Shown: positions 39,001-51,832 of the stretch, piece after piece
Position numbering within the stretch: the first letter of the stretch is position 1
How the letters are laid out: each line of letters opens with the position of its first letter
NCBI RefSeq assembly: GCF_000002425.4
Contig: NC_037275.1
Coordinates: 10,278,533 to 10,342,532, forward strand
DNA length: 64,000 nucleotides
Direction: 5' to 3'
From: Physcomitrium patens
Taxonomy: Eukaryota > Streptophyta > Bryopsida > Funariales > Funariaceae
The notes under the pieces: model-generated
What the model was told of the DNA's origin: nothing
Databases searched by the model: none
What the model saw: only the letters and a program-made list of their open reading frames with translations
Translations under genes and position numbers: made by a program

Positions 39001-41290
39001 CTTCAAGTCCACTCACAATATATACAAATCACAAGAACCTTGAGTATTTTATGTTGGAACTTAGTTTGAATCATTGCCAAGCCTGTTGGAGCATGCCATT
39101 ATCAAGATTTGATTTCAAGATCACATATTGACTTAAAAAATAACAAGGTTTATTAAATATTTTTTCTAGACGCTTTTAACTTATACCAAAAGAAGAAGAC
39201 ATATCTTTTAATTAACAAAGAACAATCTTCTTGAAGCCAAAGCATTTTCATCTTCAAGCAATGAAATCGACATTGACTTTTGATTCAACCTTTGTCAAAC
39301 AAATTCAATCAAGTATGTTTTCTGATCTTTTTATTCATGATATTAAGAATCTTTCTTCTAAGTCTTATGATGTTTCAAAGTTAGAGTTCAAAAACAACCT
39401 ACTCTATTTCAAAGAATACCTATATGTTCCAAAAAGAGAAGTACATTTATGTGTTCTTCAAGCATGTCATTACTTTCCAACAGCAGGATATTTTTGATAT
39501 AATAAGACTTTAGAGCTTATATCCAAAGATTTTTAGTGGTTGCAAATGTAGAAGGTGGTAAAACACTTTGTTCAATCATGTGATGTTTGTTGAAGATCAA
39601 AAACTCCTTATCATTGATCCTATAGACTTCTCCAACCATTTTCTATATCCAAACAACCATGGTCTTCCATTTCTATGGATTTTATTACAAATCTTCTAAG
39701 TTCAAGTTTATATTAGTTTATATTTATAATTGTTGATCACTTCACTAAAATGGTATATTTTGTATTATGTACAAAATCTATTTTAAGTCAAGAAATAGCT
39801 AAGCTTTTCATTGACAATATCTATTACTATCATAGATTGTCAAAGTATATTGTATCAGATAGGGGGACTCAATTTGTATCAAGATTTTAGAAAATCCTAT
39901 TTAAGATTCCAAAGGTAGATATAAAGCTCTTTTCAACTTTTCATCCTCAAATTGATAGACAAACGGAATAAGTGAATCAAGTTCTTGAGCAGTATTTGAA
40001 ATATATCATCAATTATTATGAAGATGATTAGACAATTTTTTTGCCATTGGTAGAGTTTACATACATTCTTCTACTCAACAAACAATTTTTTTTGCTAATT
40101 ATGGTTATCATCCTCGACTTGATACTTTTGACTTTTTAAAAGTTGTTAATCTTTTAGCAAAAGATTTGGCAAATCATTTGTCAGAGTTATATGCAACAAT
40201 AAAGATACAATTAAAAAAAACTCAAGAATGACAAAAGACCAATGAAGATGCCTATTGCAAGAAGCAACAAAATTCAATGTGGATGATAAGGTATGATTAC
40301 TTTATTGCAATATCAAGACTATTCGTCATTGTGATAAATTAGACTATCGTAGGCTGGGACTTTTTTGCTTTTGTGAACAAATCAAACCTATTGCTTATCG
40401 ATTATATCTACCAAAGTCTATGAAGACTTCATTTATCTCTTTTTGAGCCATATAAGACAATGAATATCTTAAGAAGAAGACAAATGCCACCTCTTCCTAT
40501 AGAAATTGATAATAATTAAAAATTTGAGGTGGAAGAAGTCTAAGTTTCAAAGCAACCTTGAAATATGTTAGAATATCTTATTCATTGGTATGGATATAAT
40601 ATTAGCAAATGCACATGGCAGCCAAAAAAGAATCTTATAAATGCAACAAAGAAGGTTGAGGCCTTTCATTAATGACATCCATCAAAATCAAGATGAAGAA
40701 TAGTGAAGATCCATAAAAGATGATCACTACTCCTCGTGGAATTCATCTCTAGAAAGAAGGGTAATATCACGGACATATATATTTACCTCAATAATTACTT
40801 ATATAATTAGGTAGAAGTAGGTAAATATTGATTAATTTCATAAAGTCTTTTAGAGAAGCTTTCTAAAAGCTTTATAGATGCAGTTTTGACTTTAGGTGTG
40901 TTTATACGTTAGAAACTTGGCCAATAAGTTAACCATGTATTGATAGCTTGTGAAACAAGATAACTACATGGCACATACATAGATAACTTGCTTTACAAGT
41001 TAAAACATATGGCTAGCAAAGTCAACACATATTGGAGGTCCTATAGAATATCGCCACATAGCTTTTAGTTTGAGATTATATATGGAGGCAAGAGTGAAGC
41101 CTTCTTCATTCTTGTCAACATCTTTCTAGTCTTTAGTCTTGTTGCAAGACTTTCTAGTCTTTTTATTTTTGGCAATAGCCATTTTAGTCCAATATTATAT
41201 CATCTTTAAGTGACTATGTAATTCCTTTTAGTGACAAAAGAGTATATTGAGGATTTTTTTCTTCGAGATTCATGTCCTTGATAGTACAAG
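36019..41290 (+). mobile_element. Ty3/gypsy chromovirus with both LTRs (fossil)
   Basis: Plus-strand Ty3/gypsy element. A 5' LTR copy starts at about 36019 (TGTCATGGACATATACATT) and is recognisable to about 36,310. The 3' LTR runs from about 40762 to about 41290, preceded by a purine tract (AGAAAGAAGGG). Between them, in gypsy order, are a gag region (about 36,300-37,100; LEKFDGTRSKF), a protease region (about 37,330), reverse transcriptase and RNase H regions (about 38,060-39,180), an integrase region (about 39,230-40,450) and a C-terminal chromodomain-like stretch at about 40,565-40,675 (YLIHWYGYN...CTWQPKKNL). The chromodomain places it among chromoviruses. The element is dead, with many breaks. 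The two LTRs differ at many sites over their shared part, so the insertion looks old. Confidence 0.9.
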
Positions 41291-41559
41291 ATCATTAGTT
41301 TTGACAAATTTTGTGAGTAGTTTGTAGATCAAACAAAAATTAAAAATTAAACAAGAACTTAAATGATTATATTTTATCAAACATATATATAGACTGAGAA
41401 CCGCAATCTTATGAGAAAGTCATTTTATATCTAGATTGAAAATCTTCCATTCAGCAAGAAATTAATGCAATAAATAAAAATTATACATGAAAATTAGTCA
41501 AGAGACCACATAGTGTACACACTATCCACTCTTGGTGGATTTTAAAATCAAAATAAAAC

Positions 41560-42940
41560 ATACTAGTAAAAAATCTAAGCTAAAAGCACAAATAGTTGTC
41601 TTAGGTGATAAACAAGTATTTGAGATTGACTACTTCCCAATATTTTTATATTGAAAATAAGTTTTAAAATAATTTTAAGAAATTCGATTTGAAGGATGAT
41701 TTTCTATATTATAAAAGATATTTATGTATTCTAAAAGGTTTAAGGTAATTATATGTATTTAAGCATAATATGATTTTTTGAGTACTAGGATATTTTGGAT
41801 GTAACAAAATTTTAGACCTTATTTTAAAAGTTTTTTGGTAGCTTTAAATGTAAAATATTATCAAAGCATTTGTTTATTCTTGGGATACTTGATCTTTAGA
41901 AAACACTCCATATTTTTAATTATATATACTTTTTAAAACTTCTACTTATTTATAAATAATTTTTATCATTTTTTAAAATAACCTTTATAACAAATATTTT
42001 TAATTTTTTGCAAATCTTTTTTTATAATAGTAGATTTTTTAACCAAACTAATATATTTTGTGGCTTTTTAAAAATATAATTACTATTAAAGAAATAACTA
42101 AAAAAAGTTAGATAATATTTTTTGATATCATAGACTTCCAAGTAATATTATATTTATTTTACAACTATACTTTGAATCAAGGTTTTAGATTAGAAAATTC
42201 AACATATTTTAGGTCAATATTCAAAAAAAATCATTTTTTATAAAAAAATGGATAAATAAAAAGTATAAATTTAATATTTGAATAATATTTATACTATACC
42301 ATCAACTATTATCAAGATACTTAGCCAACTTTCTTACCAATAATAAAAAAATTCATATAACAAGACAATACAACTTTTATTTAATAAACTTTATTTTTTG
42401 CTAACTATGAATATCATCCACAATTTAATATCTTTGTCTTTTCAAAAGTTACAAATTTTGTAACAAAAATATTGACAAGTAGAATGATAGATCTTAAGTC
42501 AACAATAAAGATACAACTAAATAAGGCTCAAGAACAACAAAAAAATAAGTAAATTTTGTTTTAAGATAAAACAACATCTATACAAAGTTGATAATAAGAT
42601 ATACTCTTACTTTGTTATATTATAAAGACTAATTGATCTTGTGATATGTTGTATTATCAATAACTTAGTCTTTTTGTTATTCAAAAATAAATAAATGCAA
42701 GAGTATGTTAATTATAATTTCCATAATCAATAATAGTTTTCTATATGTTCTATTCATTGCTATTAAATCTTATTCATTGATCAACATACTAAGAAGAGAA
42801 CAATTGCCACTATTTTTTTTTTTATTGAAATAGATAATAATCAAGAGTTAAAAAAAAAAAAAAAAAAAAAAAAACTTGGATTAAAGGCAGCATCAAAATA
42901 AATTGGAATATCTTATAAATTTGTGCAAATATGATATTAA
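41560..42940 (+). mobile_element. Second, more decayed fragment of the same gypsy family (fossil)
   Basis: Alignable by eye to the integrase and post-integrase part of the neighbouring chromovirus. For example, the segment near 41,800 (GGATATTTTGGATGTAACAA) matches 39,487, the stretch at 42,300-42,560 matches 40,000-40,240, and 42,780-42,940 matches 40,440-40,590. It is much more AT-rich and diverged, with no usable reading frame and no LTR seen. A long poly-A tract sits inside it at about 42850-42873. Older than the 36-41 kb copy. Confidence 0.75.
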
Positions 42941-44340
42941 TAAACATATGTGAGAGCCATGTAATAATATTATATATATATGACCAAATTTGATTTGATT
43001 TGATTTTTTTTTACAACATGCAATGAATAAGAATTTAAGTCCTAAAGCAACTGAAGTAGTAAAAATATTCTTAATAAGAATAGCCATATTTATAGAGATT
43101 GAAGTGTATTTGAATTTAATAAACCATGAAGACATATTGCTCATAGCATGTAACCACGACTTACAATTTATAATCACCATTTGCAAAAACCCATGCAATT
43201 AAATTCTTTTAATAACCATCAATGATTTTTGTAAAATATTTTTTTCTTTGAATTTTCAATTTTCAATTTTTTTTTATAAAACATGAATATTTAAAACATA
43301 TGATTAATATAAAATAAAATCGATTTTTTAATTGTACGATATAAAGCCATTTTGTACCCTTTTTTGTTACAGTGGCTCACTTTAAATATATATACACGTA
43401 CACTTCCTATATTTTCTTCTTTAGAAAATCAACCAAAAGTTTTTGAAAACTTTCCATCATGTTCATAGAATCACACAGCAAGAGCAAAGTTTGACAATTC
43501 ATACAAAAACAAGAACAAAACAAAAAAATGTTATTGTTAAATCTTAACAAGTCCGGAAATCTTAACAAGTCTGGAACGACCACAAACTACCAAAGGATTG
43601 CAACAAACAATAAAAAGGCCTGAAAACATGAGCTAAAAAATTTGACAACTTGAACCTGGGTCACAGGAAGCTCCACCCAAGTTCATAAAATTGAGTACGA
43701 AGACACCGAAGGGCAACAGAAAAACAGAAGAAAGAAAGAAAAGAAAAGAAAAAGAAAAAGAAAAATAGACAAACAAACGCTGCCCATTTTACCTCTGGAA
43801 GTAAACAAGTTGGAGGGAGCCCACAATCCAAAATCCAACGAAGGTAAGAACAGCAACAACAATAACAACAACAACTATGTCTCGGAATAAAACAGCCAGG
43901 AACAATAAGGACGCAACGTGGTCCGCCTCGCGGCGAGCATCCCCACGAGACAGCAGGGAGATTGAGAAGCTCACCGATGAAAACAAACACACACACACTA
44001 ATGGAGGAATGAATGGGTGGTGAGATGAATGAAGAGAGAATCTTCTTAATCCACCCAACACCTAACTCCTGATGCTAATTTTACCATTGCTAATACCGCG
44101 CTTGTATCAAGGAAAGCTTCATAACTTTATGACAGGTGGTGATGTCTGCAGTTCTCTCACTCAGTGCATATGTAGAAGGAGCGTGCCCCTGGGTTTGATC
44201 TTCCACTAGTTTCGCTTCCCGGCATAGGGAGCTTGTTGCGTAACAAGTCTGTCTGTGGAACTCGGGTGGGGGGAACTGTAGTAGCCAGCTAAAGGTTGCA
44301 GTTTTGCGCACGAGTGTGTGGGTTTTTTTGTTTTTTCTTC
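42940..44340. other. Spacer between gypsy relic and DnaJ-X promoter
   Basis: AT-rich to about 43,400, then balanced. It includes the weak minus-strand membrane-protein ORF listed separately. The right part probably belongs to the promoter of the DnaJ-X gene. No other feature is supported. Confidence 0.4.
43789..44061 (-). CDS. Possible small single-span membrane protein (weak)
   Basis: A minus-strand frame of up to 90 aa ends DARREADHVASLLFLAVLF then RDIVVVVIVVAVLTFVGFWI and VGSLQLVYFQR, with TAA right after. The C-terminal half has a polar/charged lead and one very hydrophobic helix of membrane-spanning length, as in small plant membrane proteins. The N-terminal part from the Met at 44061 (MLGGLRRFSLHSSHHPF...) is less convincing, and an upstream exon may supply the real start. 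A GT-rich codon run could also produce such Val/Ile-rich frames by chance. No family recognised. Confidence 0.25.
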   Translation of the reverse strand: MLGGLRRFSLHSSHHPFIPPLVCVCLFSSVSFSISLLSRGDARREADHVASLLFLAVLFRDIVVVVIVVAVLTFVGFWIVGSLQLVYFQR

Positions 44341-44477
44341 AGTTAGGAAGCTTCCATCGTCGTGGTGAGTGCTGAACTGGTCCGGTGGTTGCGCGTGGGT
44401 GGTTACGCGTTCGCTGGTCGGTGGATTGTTTTGTGCTTGATGGCCTGGGAGGGGGCAGGTGTGATTGCGCGATGCAG

Positions 44478-44479
<2 letters not shown>

Positions 44480-44508
<29 letters not shown>
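44480..44508. repeat. (GA)n microsatellite in the DnaJ-X 5' leader region
   Basis: Uninterrupted GA run about 450 bp upstream of the DnaJ-X start codon, apparently inside its leader intron. A GTGAGT donor-like site is at about 44,363 and an acceptor at 44,909-44,910 (TTTCCAG). Confidence 0.85.
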
Positions 44509-44511
<3 letters not shown>

Positions 44512-44959
44512 TGCTGTTGATAACTCGGGTTGTGTGTGTGTTTTTTTTCTGTGCTCTGATTGACGATGTGTGCGGGGTTTTTAGCTTGTCCACTGTCGGC
44601 TGAAGTGTTATTTAGTCGTGGGTTTGTAGCGAGCTGCAACTTCTAGTCCGAATCTTGGTCCTGAGTGGGTTGTAGTGGTTTTAACTGCGTTCCAGGTAAT
44701 GATTTGGATTCGTCTTTGAGGAGTGTTAGTGCTCGCGTTTGCAAACTGGCATCTGGAGTCCTTTTGCGTTAAAGAGTTTGAAGTTGGTAAATTTGGAAAC
44801 GAGCAAGCCAACACCGACGCATCACACCTAACTCTAGGCCTTGGATTAGGGCATACTGTGATTGAGCGTGGTCTTCAAACATTGACGCATGTATGCTGTG
44901 TATTTCCAGGGTGCGAAGCTAGAATTGGAGTTCATCTAAAAGTTGGTTGATTCGTCAAG

Positions 44960-47900
44960 ATGGTGAAGGATAAGGAGTACTATAATGTTCTCGGAGTATC
45001 ACCCGAGGCTACACCGGCCGAAATCAAAAAAGCCTATTATGTGAAGGTTGTTTCCAACGTCTTTGTATTCTCTTGTAAAGCGGTTTTCTAGTATGCAATG
45101 TTCTTGACCCTTAATATTCCTGTGCAATGCCCATTAAGAAACGGACATATCTCACTATCTTGTAGACAACTATAGTCGTTGTCAAATGATTGTCAAGTTT
45201 ACTTTCTCGTGTGACATGTAGAAATCCAGAAGGATTCAAGTCTGTATTTTTTACCAGTTTTTCGTTGTTCGTCTTGGAACAGGCAAGACTGGTGCATCCC
45301 GATAAGAATCCCAACAATCCTGAAGCTGCTAAGAACTTCCAGGTATTTTCCAACGCAAACAATATCGAATTGTGAGACTATGCATACAATACCAAATTAT
45401 ACTGTGGCGAAAGTTGTGGATACTGTCAAAGGGGCAGGTTCAAATACTTTTGCTTGAAAGATATCATGGCAGTGTAGCTAAGAGCTGAGAGTTTTCAGTG
45501 CACCTGATTCTTCAAATTATGAGCATTTGAAGCCAATCCACAAACAAGTCTTTTGATGCAGAAGTCAATTATCGGAGTATTATCTGAAATGGCCCACCGG
45601 GGATTCCTTCAAATTATGGTTTCTAGTGATGTTAACTGACGAGACTCTTGTCTATTGTAGATCTTGGGTGAGGCATACCAAATCCTCAGTGACCCAGAGA
45701 AAAGAGCGTCTTACGACAAGCTTGGGAAAGTGGGCGTGTCTCAGTACGTTCCTCTTCAATAAACAATCGCTCCTACCATAATTAAAAAAATTGAACTAGA
45801 ACGATTTTCTGATGCCAACTGTCAAATTAATATCGTGCCGCACTCAGTGATAATCACGTGTAGCCATTGGCAGTGCATGACCTGAATTCTTGCATTCTGG
45901 AATAATGTAGGTCTTGGTTTGACGCCCCTGGCTGCAATTTCTGTATGAAAAGTGGGATAATGTTGTGAGCTTAGCGGGGCTTTTGGTGTGTTGCAGAGAG
46001 GCGATGGTAGATCCAGCAGCAATTTTTGGCATGCTGTTTGGTAGCGATGCTTTTGAAGAGTATATTGGTCAGGTATAATCTTATTCTCATCATGTTATCT
46101 CAATCTGTGTGTGCTCTAGGAGTTCACAATATAAGTAGGGTGAAGCTCATCTGGAAAAGACTGGTTTGGCGTAAGATTTGATGTGGTATTACAAATGAAT
46201 CTTCCTTGTTCTTGATTTTCTAAGCCGAAGCAGTTGAGTGAAGACACCCTCACTCTTTTCCCCTATAACAGAAGAGTTTGAGTTGTGTAATGGTTATCTG
46301 CATTGCACATAAAAGTAAATCGAGATTTAGTAGAAGCTTGCGCTGTACTGATTGTTTGCCCCTCGTGGTGTTGCTTCTTGCGGCAGTTGGCAATCGCGGC
46401 AATGACTGGAATGGAAATGGGTGGTGGTAGTCAACCGGTAGATGTAGGGCAACTCCAAGCTAAGTTTAAGGTGATTACCTACTTCTTGTTTGAAAGCTTC
46501 GTCTTGCTTATCAACGGGTTGTGTAGTGCCAAGTTGACAATAGTGTGTGATTGTTCTCTGGTTTGACAATCGCAGTCTTCTTCAACAACATTCGTTCGGT
46601 TTGTGTCTTATGCAGGGGATTCAAAAAGAGAGAGAGGATAAGCTTGTCCAGAATTTGCTTCAGCGACTTGAAACCTATGTCAGTGGGGACAAGCTGGAAT
46701 TTGTCGAGCGGGCCACAAAAGAGAGGGAAAGGCTTAAAGAGAATTGTAAGTTCAAGAGCTGGTGTTAAATACTCTTTATATTAGTTGCTGTTGGCGTCTG
46801 TCATCTGTCTCCATGCTACGCTTGGTCAATTCTACGAAATCAGAATGTGAGTTGGAAATGTGGTAAATAGTGACGTGGGTCTGGTGCAGCTTTTGGAGAA
46901 CCCATGTTGCAGACAATTGGATATGTGTATCAGAGGCAAGCTGCTAAAGAGCTTGGGAAGAACGTTTACTTCTTGGGAGTGCCATTCTTGACGGAGTGGT
47001 TTCGTAGCAAAGGCCATTTCATCAAATCTCATGTTACCGCTGCCTCAGGTTTTAATTTACAACCCTACTTTAGACCTAGGATTGTGTGTATTGAAGGAGA
47101 TATTAGCTTAGAGAACTCATGTGATTGGAATGAAACGGGGCTTTTATTGCATTTGCTATTTTGAAAGTTCCGTGTTTACACAAGGTTTTTGTGACTCTTG
47201 TTGAAATGAGCTTGGTTTGGTTTCTTCGTCATAAATTCTTGAATAGTGCACATCTCATTAACCAATTTTCTGCGAGGCACGTTGAAGACGCAAGTGCAGT
47301 TTTTGTTCGATGATCAGTACGAGTGTTAGGCCCCCACTTCAACATCACCTAAAATGTTGCGGTTCGCGTGCAGGTGCTGTTCATTTAATGCAGTTACAAA
47401 CGAACTTGAAAAGACAAATTGAGGAAGGAAAGATGGAGCAGGGAGTCGAGGCGTATCTTGAATCTAACAAAGATGTGATGGTTGATAATTTGTGGAAGCT
47501 TAATGTAGCTGATATCGAGAATACGCTTACACGCGTATGCCAACGGGTACCTACTTGCCTCAAGCACCGCTTATCAAGTTTATGTGTATGATGGATGCAG
47601 CGGGTTTTAATTGATGTGGTGAGTACTTTTAAAGCGGAGTAGTCTGATGGGATACAAGCTGAAAGAAATGGGCACTTCTCTGCCTCCGCTAAATTGCGCA
47701 ATTCCATCAATTTACCAACCGTGTAAATCTCATTATCAAATGAGAATACTGACTTCTCATTTATGTGCGCAGGTTTTGCACGATCCACTTGTACCCAGGG
47801 AGGTTGCCCTGAACCGTGCAAAGGCGCTCAAGAAGTTGGGAGCAATTTTTCAGGTGAGTGAGAATACTCGGATCAGATGATTTCTGCAATCGAGCCGATC

Positions 47901-48523
47901 TATCTATTCGGTGCCAGTGATAATTTTAGTCAACAGGGGAATATGGAAGCTGTTCAAATCTTATCTTGGGTCGATATTACGAACAGGTTTAACCATTCGG
48001 CACATATTGTATTCTCGAATGGTTCAAATTGTTCCCTGTTTGAGTGCGGCAAGATGTGTGAATGTGGCTACAATCTCCAAACTGTAGTTCGTCGAAGTAT
48101 TTAACACAAGTTCTGTTCTTGCTGATTAAAAATCGTGTGTGAGCAGGGGTCAAAGCCGCAAAAACTTGTTGCTCAAACAGGAGATCAGAGTGGTTCCCCA
48201 AGGACTGTCAATAGTCCTCCCGGTGATCATGCAGACAATACAAGATCTTATTCCAAGTTCTTTTCCAAACCTTCTGGATATGCTTCCACTACGAATCCCA
48301 GCTTGAATACTTGGGTACGTCATTAGACTTGGCGTGTACTCCGCACCACAGCTTGCCTCTTGAATTTTTGAATGACTCAAATTTGCACTTGATTTGTATT
48401 ACTCTTTTTAGGTCATAAATCGATTGATTATTACACGTGTTTTTGTCTCTTTTGCATCAGCCTACCCCAGCAGCTCCTGCAGGAGTGAAGCCTGGACCAT
48501 CGTCTGGAGCGGGACCTCTTTGA
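44960..48523 (+). CDS. DnaJ protein with DnaJ-X domain, 387 aa
   Basis: Complete 11-exon gene: 44960-45046, 45283-45342, 45661-45743, 45997-46072, 46387-46470, 46616-46745, 46890-47048, 47374-47546, 47773-47853, 48147-48314, 48461-48523. Phases match at all GT/AG junctions and total coding length is 1,164 nt. The J domain is at residues 1-72 ([26 protein letters not shown] with HPD at 34-36; [17 protein letters not shown]). The DnaJ-X region follows: [79 protein letters not shown] and KKLGAIFQ. The tail is Ser/Pro/Thr-rich and probably disordered. This matches plant DnaJ-X proteins (Arabidopsis At1g76700/At1g21080 type), predicted soluble Hsp70 cochaperones without G/F or zinc-finger regions. 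A leader intron ending just before the start-codon exon is shared with the pseudogene at 1-1740. Confidence 0.94.
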
Positions 48524-49835
48524 GTCTACGTAGTGTTCTGTAATCTTGTTGGTAGAGGTACTGTGAATAATTTTAACGTTTTATTAAACTCAGATTATTC
48601 AGTTTGGGCTAAAAATCAAGGCGTTCTGTAGAAGCATGACGCATGTACTCTGTAAACATATGCATTTCTATTACCTGGTTCACTCCTTTGTCTTATCTTT
48701 GTCGTATCCGAGGGTCACACTTAAGCAGTAAAGACGACTATTTTTGTGAAGAATTTTTTTGTCGAGATGCATGCGAGGAGTAATCGCAAAGTCAGAACGT
48801 GATTTAGGCGACAGCCATACTGTATTCTGTTATTGATGATATACGAGTTTGTATGCTCAACGTCATATAAGATGTGTAATAATGCAAGCACCACTGTCTT
48901 CAGCTCTAATTTTTGCAGTTACGCTGCCCATGTCGTTTCTATATCAAATGGCTTGTGAAGTCGGAGTTTTTGTGTTGTAAAATTGCGTTGCTTGGCCATA
49001 CTCATTCCTTCCCATCGTCGTCAATTGTACTATCCATCTCTCCATTCAACATTCAAACCCTTCACGTTCTAAACCTCCGGAATCGTTTATGTAGAAACAC
49101 ATGCACAACCAGATCATACTTTTGGATTATTTGTTGACCATTCTCATGTTCAAAATCTCCACAAGCTTCTGCAAATGGAGATTGGACCGCATATCGCAAC
49201 CGCGTAGAGACCTTCTGGCGCCAATTGTAAACGAGTCCAGCAGAAGGGAGTGTAGTTCACCTTTTATGTGAGGTGATTGTTGTTAAACACGTGGTGGGTT
49301 TGGTCCCCTTCACATTTTGCCCACCGCTTTCTCTCCTGCACCGCACCTTTTGCCAAACTTGAGGCCGGATATAAAGCTACGAGAATGACTATTTCAATCA
49401 ATCCCCAGCAGGCAGTTCCATGAGCTCGTTTACAGTTCCCGGTATTCATTGTGTATTACTGCGCGTCCCACATATTGATTCAGGTGGGTAGGTTTTACCA
49501 TCTCTTCGCCTTTGCTCCACCTCAGTTTTTGTTTCGTCGCCCTATTCGTCCATGTGGTTGCATTTTGTTCCACACTCCAATTTGTTGGAATTAAAATTTA
49601 GCGACCATCTGTGCATTGAGTTGTCTCTTGCCTTTGCAAATTAGAAGAATGTTTTGAACGAATTCTGGTTCAGTGTTGAATTATGCTGGACGGGGAAGGA
49701 AATTAGTGGTAAACCTAAGAAGCAATATAGGTGTTTACTCTGCGCGTTTGATTCGAGCGTCCATTCTGCAGGCAGCGATTGCACCATTGCATTGCACCAC
49801 GTAAATTGAGTTGAGTCGAACCAAGGGGGGAAGGA
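48524..49835. other. 3' flank of DnaJ-X and promoter of the SOUL gene
   Basis: Balanced composition with several small frames but no splice-consistent gene. The first few hundred bases are likely 3'UTR of DnaJ-X. The last few hundred likely hold the SOUL gene promoter and leader. No TATA box or known motif stands out. Confidence 0.45.
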
Positions 49836-51832
49836 ATGGAGACGATGCAGTGCGCAACTGCGACGACAACGGGCATTGGGAGCCTGTTACTCCGCGGAGC
49901 TGCTAAAGGTAGGTCTTCGCGTTCACGAGGGAACCACATGCGAGTGGTGATGAGGAGCGGCACTACAGCCAATAGCAATCGTCTCTCGTTGCTGCAGGCT
50001 CTTTCTCAAACGGCTGCTGTGCAGTCTCAACGCTGTAAGCTCTTCTCCTCTGTTACTTTCTACATTTCTTGCGAACATACTCTACCTCGCACGGGTGGGG
50101 TGGGAATAGCGATATGCAGAGGTGATTTACCCAAATTTGCAGCCAGTTTGCTTCTGAATCTGATCCTTCTCTGGTTCTCAAACAGCTCTACAGAGCCTGA
50201 TTTCGGATATTACTAAATACGTCAATCCCCAAATGTCTAAGGACGCAAGGAACTTGGAGGAGGCTCTGATGAGTGGTAAGCAGCTACACAACGCTTCATA
50301 ATGGTTTCCTGGCTTTTTTAGTTGGTGTTGCTGTGAAGCACGTACTAATTAAAAAAATTCTTCAAGTTGCGGCTCCTATTATACAACTTATCTCGTAATA
50401 ATTGGCTTTGTAGTTATTTATCTGCTTGCCTTTATTTCGAAACCATAATCTGTAACAAATCGTCAACCTTTGTAATTTCATTATCTTATTTATCTATCTT
50501 GAGATCCCGTGGGCTTTGTTCCAGTGCCTGATTTGGAGACCATACCCTATGATCTCGTTCGGCGTGAAGCAGACTATGAAATCCGAGATGTTAGGGTAAA
50601 CCATCATCGCTTCCCAAAAGTGGTTCTACATCGTTGCCTCACCTATAACAATCTTCTTCTTCTTCTTTTTTAATAATATGACCGGGGATTAATTTGATAA
50701 GGAAGAAGCTCGTAAATTAGTATTGTGTTGACGGGGGATTTCTGGTGCATGTGCTCGGGGTGATTCTGGTCAGCCACATGTAGTCGCCGAGACAACAATG
50801 TCTGGGCGTAGTGGCTTTGATTTCGCCAGCTCTGGTCAAGCCTTCAACACACTCGCGGCTTATCTCTTTGGCAAGGTATAGATACATTTGAAGTAGCTTA
50901 CCCTTAAATGAGTAATACCTTCTTCATGTGAATTCCTGGAACTGCAAGATAACTCTATTGACTCAATGTTGATTTTGGAGTAATAAAATTCTACAAGTGG
51001 TAAGAATTCAAAGTAATTGTCAAGTTCGGCAGTTTATTTTCCCAAGCATGTTGATAAGTATAGTTGTATAACGCAGAATTCAAGGCGGTCCGAGATGTCA
51101 ATGACAACACCTGTGATTACGAACAGAGGTCAGTCGAGAGGAGAGAAAATGGAAATGACCACTCCTGTGATTCAACAGGTACAAATAAATCCAGAATTTC
51201 AAACCATTCACTTCATGTATCAATTCCACTTCACCTGCAGATAGAAGCTGAAAAAGTTTGATGGTAGTCGGCACTGCAGTAGGGCAAACGAGGGTAATGA
51301 GGATTGATGGTGAGGATGTGTAGAGGGGCTCAGGAGACGAGCAATGGCGAATGTCCTTTGTGTTACCAGCCAAGTACAACAACGACGCGCCAGTGCCAGA
51401 GGATTTATCAGTGTCCATTCGCAACATTCCAGGGAAGAAAGTAGCAGTGATGGTATTTTCAGGATTCGTAACAGACGATGAAGTCAAGCGGCGGGAGCAA
51501 GCATTGCGCAGGGCACTGCTCAAGGATCCAGTGGTGCGTGTCAAAGCTAATGCACAGCCCGAAGTGGCGCAGGTACTAGAGCTTTCAAATTTTCTAATAC
51601 CTCATTTCGACTCTGCGACACTGTTGTTTTGTTTCGTTATTTTTATTTTTGTTCTCTAAATTGTTTTATGTTCATTGATGCTTTTGCCTTGAGTGAGTGA
51701 TTGTGGATGCTAATATAAGTTTTGTGGGTGATGTTACAGTACAACCCTCCATTCACCTTGCCATTCATGAGGCGCAACGAATTGGCTCTGGAGATTGAAG
51801 ACGTGTTCACCATCAATGTGGCCTCACAGTGA
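49836..51832 (+). CDS. SOUL/HBP-domain heme-binding family protein, likely plastid, 301 aa
   Basis: Seven exons: 49836-50034, 50186-50275, 50525-50595, 50774-50875, 51077-51178, 51324-51572, 51740-51832 (TGA). Phases agree and total coding length is 906 nt. The N-terminus is Ser/Thr/Arg-rich and poor in acidic residues, as in a chloroplast transit peptide. A helical linker ([20 protein letters not shown]) leads into the SOUL domain: [47 protein letters not shown] and a second [33 protein letters not shown] and [19 protein letters not shown]. It resembles plastid SOUL proteins such as Arabidopsis At3g10130. The family binds tetrapyrroles, but its role in plastids is not settled. The start of exon 6 is the weakest junction; 51342 is an alternative acceptor that stays in frame. 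Confidence 0.92.

Noticed and set aside
44339-44639. ORFs with SLSLSLSL or RERERERE tracts
   Set aside because: Translations of the (GA)n repeat in the DnaJ-X leader.
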